Assembly (NCBI GenBank): GCA_025201345.1
Contig: JAIXMG010000027.1
Coordinates: forward strand, 213,501-277,500
Direction of reading: 5' to 3'
Length of the DNA stretch: 64,000 nucleotides
DNA from: Thamnidium elegans
Lineage: Eukaryota; Mucoromycota; Mucoromycetes; Mucorales; Mucoraceae
The position numbers and the translations under genes are program-made. Positions 12,312 to 22,838 of this stretch are shown here, one piece after another. The notes beneath the pieces were generated by a model. It was not told where the DNA came from and made no database searches. It was given only the letters and a program-made list of their open reading frames with translations. The stretch's first letter is position 1. Each line of letters opens with the position of its first letter.

Positions 12312-14101
12312 ATTATCATTTTTCTTTCTTGCAATATATTTCTTTCCCTCCCTCCCCCCCCCCCTTTTACGCTAGTTAAAATAGAATCCCCAACTTTATT
12401 CTTATTTCTTATTTACCATAATATACACTACAATGCCTTCTATCTCTCGCTCTTTTGTAATATTTTTCCTTTATTGATAATGGAATCTGCAGAATAATCT
12501 GGCGGTGATCCAACGTTATTATGATCGGGTCACTTTTTGTTTTTTTTTATCAGATCTAAATTTCAATCCAATCAGATTGTGCGGGGATGTAAAGATTTTG
12601 ATTAATTGTTTGTGTTTAACATGATTTAACTAGTACAAATATATTTTTTATATTACAGTGCTCATGATTAGATTATATTGAACACAAAGTTATGATAAGT
12701 ACCCTTAATCCTACAAAAATGTAGGTTTTTAGATGTCTTAACTTTTACTTTAAATCTAATTCTTCAAGTATATACATCCTCTCCCCCCCCCCGATGGTTT
12801 TCAAAATACTTTATCCAAACATAAACAATCCTTTACAACAACTACACATTTTAAACTCAATCTTCGTTTTTCCATTAGCTGGGACATATAAATAATGTTT
12901 ATTACAACAGTAAAGGAATGGCACACGAATCAATAAATTTTTAAATAATAAATGCTCAAGCATAAAATGTAAGAAGGTATTATTGGGGTGTTTGGATTGG
13001 AGTTCGGGAACCACATTCATTGCAAGTGTTTCAGTTTCAATATTTCTTTGCTCGGGTCTCTTTCTTTTTTACAGCGCGATTCTAGTTTTTTATATATAGT
13101 ATAGTAATAGACGAAACAGTTTATTCAACTAATTTACGTTCATATAATTCAATCTTAACAGACACTTTGTCCTTGGCGGTTTTAAATACGCAAAATAATT
13201 AGGGATTGGTATGGCTACAACATATTAAAACATTATGAAGATCAGGTGTGTCGTGAGTACTGTATTATTATCATTATATATATACTTTAGATTATCAAGA
13301 TCTTTTATATAAGTAATAAAACAAAATCTTGCTCTCAGAATTGCGATGGCGCAATATAGGTCTCTTACTCTAATATGCGCAATTATTTAAAGTTTTCTGT
13401 TCTGTATTATTCCTTTGAAGAATATTACTCTTACGATAATATACCACCCCCTCTCTTTTTTTTCTGTGTTTTAAACATCCAACTATATAAAAAAAAAGGA
13501 GATATTCTTATTGTTTAGTCATTCTATTTAGAAGGAGGAGTTTCGCGTCTGCGCCTTTTAGGTAACCACACCAGAATTAAGGATAGTTTAGTCAGTTGAG
13601 TACATACTAACCTCTAAAATCAGTAAAAAAAAATGGCGCGAACAAAGGAGTATGAATGGTGCCGAGGTTTTTTTATTCTAAAAAAAACAGATGCCGCACT
13701 AGTAAAAAAAAGCGACAGGTGTAACAAAGTTGAGACCGAAGTATTTGCACTACTGTAACAATAAGTGCATGGCGATATTTGCCGTATATATATGTAAATC
13801 AAAAGTATATATAGTACTTTCATTACTGATTCGTGCGCTCAAATCTAAAATCCGTGTCCTTTTTACTGATCTCATTTTCAATAAACCGTTTAACGCCTTG
13901 CAAGCAATAACTCACCTACTAAAATCAATATTTTCTTAGATTTCAAAAGCGTTCGAGAGAATTTATTATATTTATTAGTGTTAAATTTTATTATTAATAT
14001 TATGTTATCAGTACAAGTGGGAATTATGTGGTTTGGGGAGGGGGGGTTATTATTATTACGTATATATTTTTTGTGTGTATGTATGCTATAAAAAGACTTT
14101 C
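12312..14101. other. Intergenic between convergent genes; nothing supported
   Basis: About 1.8 kb between the stops of the FSP1-like gene and the MFS transporter. Short frames at 12811-13020 (minus; Cys-containing) and around 13620-13939 show no recognisable domain. C-runs occur near 12352-12363 and 12783-12791. Confidence 0.55.
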
Positions 14102-15931
14102 TTAAGGATGCTTATGAGTACTTGAATCATCTTCTAAACGTTCGTCGGTTCCATTGACATTTTCTTCATGAGCTGGTGCATCGCCATGACTCTCTTCTTC
14201 GGATAATCCAAATGATTTCATTCTCAAAAAGAAACCAAATGCAATGACTGAAAGACAGAGACCTACGATAGACAAGATTCTTTGAACGTTACCATAAGCA
14301 ATAACAACACCAGCATGTTGATCTTCAGGAAGGTTCTTGATATATGTAATATCACCTAGAATCGAGACAGGATCGTATTCGCCGGGAACATGATCTGCAA
14401 GTTGTCCAGGTAAAAGAGCGTTCCAGATAGCTCCTGCAATTGAACCACCAACACTAGTAGCAATAGTACCACCGACTTGTACTAAAGCGGTAACAATAGC
14501 AAGATCTAATCAATAAAAAATAAAAAGTTAGTAAGTTAACTAAAAAAAGAAAGGTCTTTTTCTATTATTATTATTTTACCTGCGTGAGGAACAGAACTTT
14601 GAACAGCAACGAGAACTGGGACGTAAATCATACCAGAACCGAAACCAGCAATGATTTGAGTAACGATGACAAAAGCCTTGGGAGATGAAGGGTGACGAGA
14701 AGGAATCATAAGACCCATACCAAGAATATAAAGACAGATACCGCCGAAAACAATAGGTCTATAGACCTTGTATCGTTTCATCAAGAAACCAGCAGCAAGC
14801 TGAGAGATCAAGAAAGTGGCGTGATAACCATAATCAATATAGACAGATTCAAGATTGGAAACTTTACGAGTGATTTGAAGATAGGTCATAAAATAAGTCC
14901 AATTCGTAGCGCGGATGGTACTGATAGCAGCACAGGTCATAACACCAGCCATAGGGGTAGGGCTTTCCCAATCACCAAGAGGAATAACAGGATGCTCGGC
15001 CACCTTCCATTCGTAAACACAGAACAAAATAGCACAGATAAAACCAGCAACAAGACATCCAATCGTACGAGGAGTGTTCCATCCACCCCAACGAGAGGGA
15101 CCAAGAACAAGAGGAAGTAAAATCATACAGAGTGCACCAACAAATAAGATACTACCGATGGCGTCAATTTCATTACAAACATATTTAAATCTTTCCATAA
15201 ATGACTTTTCCTTGTATTGAGTTTTATCACGACGAGGTAAAAGTCCGGATTTCTTGACGGTTTTCTCAATACGATATAAACCAAACAAGAGTGGAATCGA
15301 AGCTCCACCAACACAGAAAGGAATCATAGAGTAACACCATCTCCAAGAACCATGAGCAACAATAGCATCACCAACAATAGGTGCTACCCAAAGGTTAATC
15401 ATGGCTGGAAAATCGTAAAATGCTTGAAAGATACCACGATTAACAGAAGAAGTAATATCTAATAACGTAAAAAAAAAAATTAATTTTTTATGCTTGATGA
15501 AAAAATGTATATAAATTTTTACCAGCAATAAGAACATGGCCAAGAACACTAACGCCAGAGATACCAAAGGCATAAATAACTTGACCTCCCTAACAATAAA
15601 AAAGAAAGAATCGAAAAGTTATTATTGCTTGGGTTATAAAAGATCAATATAAATAATTACAATAAGAGTATCCATAGTAGGTGCAACAGCTTGAATGACA
15701 CCGGAGATAACATAGAAAAATATGGCGATTGAAAAAGCTTCAGTTCTACCGATCATATCAGAGAACTTTGCATACATTGGTAATAAAACGGTTTGAACGA
15801 TATAAAGAACGACACTGATGAGAGCAGAGATATTGAGAGAGTTAAAGTAACTAGCAACAGCAACAGACGCCGAATAAACAACGTTGCCTTCCCAATTCTT
15901 TGCCCATGCAACCAAGATAATACTATTATTT

Positions 15932-15963
<32 letters not shown>

Positions 15964-16201
15964 TTAGTTATGCTTACAGATAAATGTATTTTTATATTAA
16001 AAATTACCCTGTAATAACAAGAATTTTATCCCATTTTCTACCAAGTTGTTTCATTAAAATCACTTTTTGGACACCGTAAAACTCATTACTCAAGTCTCTA
16101 TTTTCTTCACCAGATACAGTGCCGTAGCCAGGTTCATGATTATCCATATAGGTTAAAGAATGAGGACCACTTTGTTCCTCTCGTAATGAAGGGACTCCCA
16201 T
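14102..16201 (-). CDS. MFS transporter, siderophore-iron type (ARN/Sit1/MirB-like)
   Basis: Five exons (16008-16201, 15661-15922, 15523-15589, 14580-15458, 14102-14505) give about 601 residues. After a hydrophilic N terminus there are about 14 hydrophobic segments. The conserved loop after TM2 reads KFSDMIGRTEAF, the D-x-x-G-R-x-x motif of major facilitators. GWEGNVVYS-like (NWEGNVVYSASVA) and GHVLIADITSSVNRG segments are typical of siderophore:H+ symporters. The C-terminal tail is acidic and His-containing. By family it imports ferric siderophores across the plasma membrane; the actual siderophore cannot be told, and import of a xenosiderophore is plausible. An ATCWGATAA site lies about 190 bp upstream. 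Confidence 0.85.
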
Positions 16202-16312
16202 ATTTAATTTTTCAAAAAAATAAAAGTTTTAAAGAACAAAAGAGAGAACAATAGTCGGTTAATTAATGTTAATTTATAGCATTTTTTTTTTTTGCTGTTG
16301 TAAAAACTCATG

Positions 16313-16321
16313 ATCTGATAT
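16313..16321 (+). promoter_or_regulatory. Near-match iron-GATA motif ATCTGATAT
   Basis: Eight of nine bases agree with ATCWGATAA. It is about 115 bp upstream of the siderophore transporter ATG and on the opposite strand to the perfect copy at 16385-16393. Confidence 0.35.
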
Positions 16322-16384
16322 GAAGATCTAAAAAAAAAAAGGATTCCGGAATTTCCATTGTAGACTGTGTTACTAGCCTTTTTT

Positions 16385-16393
16385 TTATCAGAT
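16385..16393 (-). promoter_or_regulatory. Iron-type GATA motif ATCTGATAA upstream of the siderophore transporter
   Basis: The plus strand reads TTATCAGAT, so the minus strand carries a perfect ATCWGATAA. It lies 184-192 bp upstream of the ATG of a siderophore-type transporter, where SreA-type repressors are known to bind in ascomycetes and basidiomycetes. Function here is inferred from motif plus gene type. Confidence 0.5.
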
Positions 16394-16834
16394 TTCTCAT
16401 TCTAGTGACACAAGTTTTTTCTTTTTTTTAAAAAAAAATTATTTCGTTTCACTATTTACTTTTTTGACAGCATCGAGATACAAAAAGGATATTTGTAACA
16501 AGCTCAAACATATTGTTCTCCGCTATTTTAACTATTTATGGGATCATTAAACAAAAAAGTTAGTACATAAAAAAAGTGATACTGACAATATTATAAACGT
16601 CGTCTAAAATAAAAAAATAATAACCTCAGAAAAGAATTCTATACATGAACAACTTCTTTAAAAAAAAATCGTAAGTAAATAATCTTCTCTTAAAAGGCAA
16701 TTACTAATACGAATTAAATGTATTTGTTTTACTTGGTAACACAGCAGAAAAAAATTTAAATGCATCGCCCCACAAAGCAGAGATAGGGTATTAAACGTTT
16801 TGACACAGATTTTAATAAGCTCTTTTTTTGTAAT

Positions 16835-17212
16835 ACGAGAACTATAAATCTTTAAACATCCATCAAGAGTACAAGAAGCCCTTTGAAAATTAATTGAATC
16901 TCCCTCCTTGATAAAAGTCATTTCATGAAAGTAATCAAGCAAGGCTACATTCCATGTATTGCTTGCATTCACTTTCTACTCTCAATAATAATAATAAAAC
17001 CTCTCGTTAGTTATATACTTGACAACAACAATAAAGAAAATACAACTTACATTGTCTGTACACATTTAAATCCATTCTTCGAAGTTGGAATACATTTGAG
17101 CCGGTGTAAGTACAGGTACACTCGGTGCCAATGTTGTATTGGTAGTAGGTCTGGGTGTATGAGTTTCCATTGGATTCAGTAAAGCGTTGTTCGGTAACGA
17201 ATTTCGCTGCAT
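16835..17212 (-). pseudogene. Truncated condensin subunit 2 copy (Brn1/CAP-H, Barren)
   Basis: Reading from an ATG at 17210-17212, exon 1 (17051-17212) ends with TPAQMYSNFEEWI, then a stop codon TAA at 17066-17068, then MCTDN. A phase-0 intron (16976-17050) with good GTAAGT and TAG ends leads to KVNASNTWNVALLDYFHEM and later INFQRASCTLDGCLKIYSSR. This is the highly conserved N-terminal block of Brn1/CAP-H. Known homologues have Lys where TAA stands, so one AAA to TAA change would explain it. After position 16835 homology stops and no later condensin exons follow. The copy is both interrupted and truncated, so a functional Brn1 should lie elsewhere in the genome. Confidence 0.75.
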
Positions 17213-17812
17213 GTAGAGAAAAAAGAAAGAAAGGGGGAGCGGTGGTGTATGAATAAATTTGAAGTACTTGGCTTATTTGACGCGATTTATAAGTCGCAAA
17301 CTACTAAAAGCCACATCCATCAGTGTATGTATCGTATTTGATCTAGTTCTCGTAGGTAATATGTTTAAAAAGTAATTGAGAGACGAGAGCAAATTTTTTT
17401 TTTCAAGCTTTTCGTTTTCATTTTCTAGTTGGGTAACTTAAAAAACAAAACAAACCATGGGCATACTAACATAGAGGCCCCATAACATGCTAGTAATCTG
17501 GGCAACATAATTGTTGGGATGAAAGTATGGGGGATTTTTTTTTATATATACTTAATAAAAATGAAAAAGTCTACAATAAAAAAGAGTTGTTTTGGGAGCA
17601 GAGTTGTACACTCAATCGAAATGAGAACTTTAACTCTTTTTTCTTTTTTTAAAAATATAAATGAGAATGACAATAAGTACCTAATGCATAGCTGCTCAAT
17701 CGAAATAAGTCTTTTTAACTCTCTTTTTTATTTTTATTTTTTAAAAAAATAAAGCCTTCGTAAAAAGCAAAAGTCCTATTTATATTACTTATGTTAGTGA
17801 GACTTCTACAGT
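17213..17812. other. Intergenic, with an imperfect direct repeat
   Basis: No supported gene. It may contain the missing 5' exon of the membrane-protein frame that begins at 17813, but no candidate start exon stands out. Confidence 0.45.
17611..17736. repeat. Imperfect direct repeat, two copies of about 40 bp
   Basis: A unit starting TCAATCGAAATGAGAACTTT near 17611 recurs starting TCAATCGAAATAAGTCTTTT near 17697. Both are followed by AACTCT and a T-rich tract. Unit spacing is about 86 bp. Confidence 0.5.
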
Positions 17813-18555
17813 GCATCATGCCAACAACAATACAGTTCAAATTCTACATCACTTTATCAAGCAAATGACACAGTATCTATTGTCTTCTTCTTTTCCATTA
17901 TTGCATTACTACTTGTATCTTTTATATTATATTTTTGGTACACAGAGAGACATAAAATACGACCTATTCAACGAGGAGATCAAGCTGTAGGTCAACAACA
18001 AGAAATATATATATTAATCGACAGTATCTCTCTAGTCAAATAAGAACTACTTTTCGAATACCCATCTTTACTTTATCTATTGTCATTTGGAAAAGATTAC
18101 TTAAACAACAACCCTATACTACTACTTGCACAGGCACATTATCATCATCAAATGCTACATCAACCACCGAAAACTGTGTACAACCATTACCATCTCTCGA
18201 ACATCAGCGGGTCTACAGTTCAAGACTATACCGCCTATTTTCACTCTTATTCATTATCAGTTTTATTATTTCATTAGCTATACTTGTAGGAGCAGTCAGT
18301 AGTTCTTCTAACTCTACAGATAATCCTTCTACACTTTTATTACAGGCGGGATTATTCGTACTTGTACTATCTATCAATATTTATTTAATCACTAGGCAAA
18401 GATGTTACTACATGGAACGGAGGATACTTTTTGGAAATAATAATGCACATATTAATGCGGTTTATGATACGCGATTTTCTAATTGTATCGACTACCAATG
18501 TAAACCGTATGTGAGCCATTTTATTAACAATGATATGTTACAACATCAAGACTAG
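17813..18555 (+). CDS. Unrecognised multi-pass membrane protein, 5' end not found
   Basis: An open frame starts after an AG at 17810-17811 and runs to 17986; a 38-nt candidate intron (17987-18024, GTAGGT...ACAG) keeps frame to TAG at 18553-18555. Together they encode about 234 residues with hydrophobic segments: TVSIVFFFSIIALLLVSF, a weaker one around FRIPIFTLSIVIW, LFSLLFIISFIISLAIL and LLLQAGLFVLVLSINIYL. A Ser/Thr/Asn-rich loop lies between segments 2 and 3. There is no ATG in frame at the 5' end, so either a short upstream exon is missed or this is a decayed gene. The intron would be unusually short. I do not recognise the family. Confidence 0.4.
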
Positions 18556-18583
18556 GCCGTGTTATGTGGATAAGGTATACCTT

Positions 18584-18585
<2 letters not shown>

Positions 18586-18620
<35 letters not shown>
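18586..18620. repeat. Poly(A) tract
   Basis: A run of about 34 A residues between the membrane-protein frame and the DUF2470 gene. Similar tracts lie near 31099-31128, 32300-32328, 37945-37969 and 40850-40879 (A), and near 9826-9860, 47830-47858, 49579-49606 and 63681-63713 (T). Confidence 0.8.
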
Positions 18621-18621
<1 letters not shown>

Positions 18622-18907
18622 ATTTTGTATAATTCCCGATCTTTCGGATATAATCTGTTAAAACGATTTTTTTACAGTAAAATCAGCACAAAAAACAAAG
18701 GCAACCTAACCCGAGAAATTCCTCCCCATATGACAATGAATATTAAATACAGGGTAACTCCGAATATCCTGGATTGTGTTCAACTGTAAAAATGCTACCT
18801 TGTACCTTTTTTTTTTTTTCGGTCTGACAGCTGACAATAACGTCATTTGAAACTCCCCCAAAAATCTGATAACAACAACTGCAAAAAAAAGCAATATCTG
18901 ATTTTTT

Positions 18908-19839
18908 TTAATTATTCTTTTTATCATTAATCTTTCCATGCTTCAATAATTTACTCATTGAAGCAGTGGCATATAAAATAGTACTTGTAGTCCATTTCAA
19001 TACATTGATAGGACTATACCACTTTCTCTTTAAGCAAATACCTAAAGCAATAAACCCTTCTACTAAATGAGCGATACAAGCCCATTTAAAAATAGACACA
19101 ATGACATCTTGCGTAATATAGTTACGAAATTGCAATACAACTGAAGGTAAAAGTTTTGATAAGAAAGCATCGGATGAGTAACCTAATAAAGCAGTAAGTC
19201 CCATACCAACTGCAATAGATGTTTGCCAGAACCGGTCCGGAGGATAAAATACATCAAGGTCAAGGTCATTTGAATCGAATATGTTACCAATAGCTGCATT
19301 AGCAATAGCTGCAGAGGCTTCAGCGTCCTTGTCTTCTTGTAGTCTCTCAATTTCTGCCTTTTGAGCATCTTCAATCTCGGCTGCTTTCATCATGGCTTTA
19401 AAAGGAGGAGGACCATTAAGTGAACTAGGCTAATGTTTTTCTTTTTAGTACCTCATTAACTTTTTTTGTTTTGTTTGTATACATACCATACCAAGTGCTT
19501 CTTCAGCTTCCTTTGCCATATCTTCCAATACCGGACGTAAATCTTCACGCTTTTGAACAGGAGCATTATATTCGATAAAAGTTTCATGCTCACCACCATC
19601 TTGAGTTTTATATGTCACAATGAAGCCTTTTGAATTAAGACTTTTAAAAGTAGCATTGACTGCATCAGTCTTTTTGGCAAAGTATTTTACGTAAGCTAAA
19701 TTAGCACCTATATATAATACGTGTAAGCAGAATTAAAAAGAAAAAAAAAAGAAAAAGAGGGGAGCTTACTGTCATGTCCAGACATGTAGGCAGAAACGGG
19801 ACCACTAGCAACTGCAATAGGATCAGGTAAAGTAGCCAT
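18908..19839 (-). CDS. DUF2470-domain integral membrane protein
   Basis: Three exons (19770-19839, 19487-19707, 18908-19429) give 270 residues. The N-terminal 95 residues match the DUF2470 fold, recognisable from SAYMSGHDSANLAYVKYF, SLNSKGFIVTY and a final DLRPVLEDMAKEAEEALGM helix; in heme-metabolism proteins this domain follows a split-barrel. An acidic Ala/Glu-rich helix follows (about 105-135). The C-terminal third has membrane segments (SIAVGMGLTALLGYSSDAF, FKWACIAHLVEGFIALGICL and a final one), ending in a Lys/Asn tail KHGKINDKKNN that may be an ER retrieval signal. The function in fungi is unknown. Its ATG is only 41 nt downstream of the stop codon of the ASDURF-like gene. Confidence 0.75.
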
Positions 19840-19880
19840 TTGTTTATAGTAAAAGATAAGAAGAAAAGTAAAAAGAAAAT

Positions 19881-20296
19881 TTATTTTATCTGCTTTTCAA
19901 GCTCTGTTAAAAATTCTAACCAAAAAAAAACAATAACAAATGACCTCAGTATTACTACATTTGTATATATCAATTATATGTATACTTTACTTGCACTTTT
20001 AGCCTTCACTTGTTCATTATCTTTGGCTAAAAAAAAAAGGTTTGAAGAAGGAACTTGACGTTCATAAAGAGTCTAAATGGGAGGTAAATGTGATTAACAT
20101 GCAAAAAAAGAACTTGAAAGTTAGTTACACTTTACTGTAGTTGGTTTCAAATGACTCAATTCTGCATTCAAAACTTTTGTTTCTTGAATCTTTTAAGTAA
20201 TTTTATTTTTAAAAAGGAGAGAACTTTTTTTTTTTTTTGTATTGATATATTTCGAAATACCTGTTTATCTAAAAGAGCTTGTTGAAAATCAGCCAT
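19881..20296 (-). CDS. ASDURF-like prefoldin-type microprotein (68 aa)
   Basis: Four small exons, each below usual ORF cut-offs, join in frame: 20261-20296, 20136-20189, 19991-20072, 19881-19915. The protein starts MADFQQALLDKQIQETKVLN, continues with an AELSHLK helix, then the hairpin TLYERQVPSSNLFFLAKDNE and a closing helix KFLTELEKQIK. The helix, Y-x-R-Q, N-x-F-F-L, helix pattern is that of human ASDURF (ASNSD1 uORF product), a prefoldin-like subunit of the R2TP/PAQosome chaperone, and of small prefoldin beta subunits. All four junctions have GT-AG ends and preserve phase, which is strong internal support. ORF calling would split or miss it. It is packed between the kinase (106 bp) and DUF2470 gene (41 nt). 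Confidence 0.7.
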
Positions 20297-20402
20297 TTTA
20301 TATGTATACGTATAAAAGAAGAAGAAAAAAAGAAAGGGAAAATAAAAGTGACTGGGCTCTTTTGAGTATTGAAACAGAAGTCCGTCTTTTTTTATTTAAA
20401 AT

Positions 20403-22687
20403 TTACAAACAATCAGCAACATCTTCAAACAGATTCTTTATAGTACCTGGAAGTTCGCGTTCTACTGAAACTAGAGATTTTTGTAACGATTCTACTGCAG
20501 CTAAACTCTTGTGATTTTTGCAGTTCTTTTGAAGCTACAAAAATAAAATAAAATGCATGAATATCATGATATTTTGTGCGTATGTTTTTGTATTTTTACC
20601 TTGTCCAACATTGGTAAAATCATTTCTAAAAATGCAGTATCATTATTGTTGAAACTTTTGCTTGCTACAGTACTAATGCTTCGAGAAGATGGAGATTTAT
20701 TTGGTAAAGGAGGAAGAGGATTTGCTACAACAGGTTGTTGAATCATGCTGCTTCGTTTATTTGATCTTGGGTATGCACCAATTTCATTTGCTCTAACTGT
20801 ACTTTGATTTACATCCTCATACTCACTAGTACTATGTCTAAATCCTGTATTCATCATTTTTGTCTAAGCAGAGGGTTAAATAAATAAACAATTGTATATA
20901 TATATATACTATTCTTACAGTTACTTCGTTTACTCGAGAATTAGTAGAAGATTGGTGAGGAAGTGGGTTTATTTGATTTCTACTGACAGATCTTGGTAAT
21001 TGTTGAGCAGGTGATAATGAAGATGTTTGATACTTTTCGGTAGTAAAGCTATTTACAGAATATTGACTAGGTGAGTTTTGCATTTGAAGTGAAGGTTTAG
21101 TTTGTGGAGGTGGAGCTTGTTTAATTGTACCAAAATCCCATGTATCTTCATCTTCTTCTTCCACGCTACATATAATAAGTATAAATGTTTAAGTTTTTTT
21201 TTCTTTTCTTTTTCTTTTTTTTTCTTTTTTTTTTTACGTGTGTGTGCATACTTTTGTTCTTCATCAGAAGAATCATCATCGCGTTGATTTGTATTAACCC
21301 AACGCTCATGACCCTCAATCAATTCTGTTAAATAAGCAACCTTTTTACTACTTTTTACAAACTTGTGTTTTAAAAGATCTTTTGCAGTTGGCCTCTATAA
21401 AGTTCAAATTTAATAAAATCAGTGAGTCAACTTCTTTTACACTTAATAAAAACTTACATTGGCGGGACTGGTTTGTAAACACATGCTAACGAAATCACGA
21501 AATGCTTTACTGTGAGGAGGACCTAATGTGGGAGGATCATTTTTTGGTATATGAAACAAGACTTTCATAGGATGCATTTTAGCGTAAGGAGGTTCACCAT
21601 TAGCAAGTTCTATAGCAGTAATTCCAAGAGACCAAATATCTGCTTTATAATCATAACCGGATTGTTTAATAACTTCTGGGGCCATCCAAAACTATATAAA
21701 AAAAAAAAAAAAATTAGATGGATTCATAATTTGTTTGTTCGTTTTATACTTACAGGTGTACCAACAAACGTATTTTTTTTAGTTAATGTAGCTGTAATCT
21801 AGTATATATAAAAAAAAAAATTAGCAAGTGAGGAAAATGTTTTGAGATTACTATATTTGTAATTTACTTGTCCAGAAACACCGAAATCTGCCAATTTAAC
21901 TTCACCTGATGCACTTAATAAAATATTGGCTGCCTTAATATCTATAATACACTTAGCAATAATAATGATGGTATAATATAAATTTTTACCTCTGTGTAGT
22001 TTTCCTTCATTATGAAGATAGTCAAGACCTTTTAACAACTCTTTAATTATGATTGCTATATACTCTTCTCGAATAGTACCCATTTTCATCTAATCCAAAA
22101 AAAACAATTAATATAAATTACAGAAAAGAACATAAACCGTACATACTAAATCACTACATGACCCTCCTGAACAGTATTCCATGATGATCCATAATCCAGT
22201 TCCCTTAAGATATGATCCATGGTACCTATAATTTAAGGAGAAAGTTTAGCTTATATAAAAAAGGGGAATTTTTAGACTTTACTTTGTAACAAAGGGAGAA
22301 TCTAATTGAGATAGAATTGCTATTTCTTGTTGAATATCATCAATTTCGTCTTCTGCGCTTTCCAAGTCGATAATTTTGATGGCAACTGGTTTATTGGTTC
22401 TTTTGTCGAGTCTATTTTTTATTTATTTATTTTCACGCGTTAATAATGATTTGCATTTGTTGGTGTTGCTTTATTCTTACCCTTTAAATACCTCACCAAA
22501 GGATCCCTTGCCTATTTGCAGTTTTATTTAAGTTGCTAGATATTACACAGTGCTTTATATTTTTATTTTACCAATACGCTCTTGTTTTAAATAATATGTT
22601 TCCGGATCAGTTGAATGACTCTATATACAACTAGAAAGTTAAAACACATGCAAAAAAAAAAAAACTAAAAGACTTTCATTTTACCAT
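20403..22687 (-). CDS. STE20-family protein kinase, germinal-centre kinase III type (MST3/Kic1/Sid1-like)
   Basis: The ATG at 22685-22687 is directly followed by an intron, so the first coding exon is three bases. The spliced protein begins [20 protein letters not shown], with the Gly loop [11 protein letters not shown], Lys in [10 protein letters not shown], catalytic [18 protein letters not shown], the activation segment [13 protein letters not shown] and the GCK-type [15 protein letters not shown]. Downstream are [13 protein letters not shown], a low-complexity linker rich in Ser/Gln/Pro and a helical C terminus ending FEDVADCL. This fits GCK-III kinases, which act in septation, polarity and MOR/RAM or SIN networks. 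The C-terminal helical region probably binds a Mob/Cdc14-type or Mo25 partner (inference). At least ten introns. Confidence 0.9.
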
Positions 22688-22838
22688 TTTGTTGTCGAAA
22701 AAAATATATATGTATTTGAGAAAAAAAAGAGCGGAAAAAAAAAAAAGAAGAATGAAAATTTTAAATAAGAAAAAAAGGGGGGTAGAAAAACACAACAAAA
22801 AGCCAAATATGGATTATAGGTAAACACGTGCCCTAATT

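Larger units (their letters stand above)
16202..16834. promoter_or_regulatory. Promoter region of the siderophore transporter
   Basis: T-rich upstream sequence for the minus-strand transporter. It holds one perfect and one 8-of-9 iron-GATA motif, listed separately. The remainder up to 16834 has no supported gene; open frame downstream of the Brn1-like relic no longer matches condensin. Confidence 0.5.

Noticed and set aside
12811..13020. Minus-strand 69-codon frame with Cys-rich end
   Set aside because: It has an ATG but no recognised domain, no flanking exon and ordinary AT-rich composition. It could be relic DNA, but there is not enough to support a gene.
17519..17752. Plus-strand 77-codon frame as first exon of the membrane-protein gene
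   Set aside because: Its sequence is mostly the imperfect direct repeat and T/A tracts, it has no donor leading in phase to 17813, and no signal peptide.
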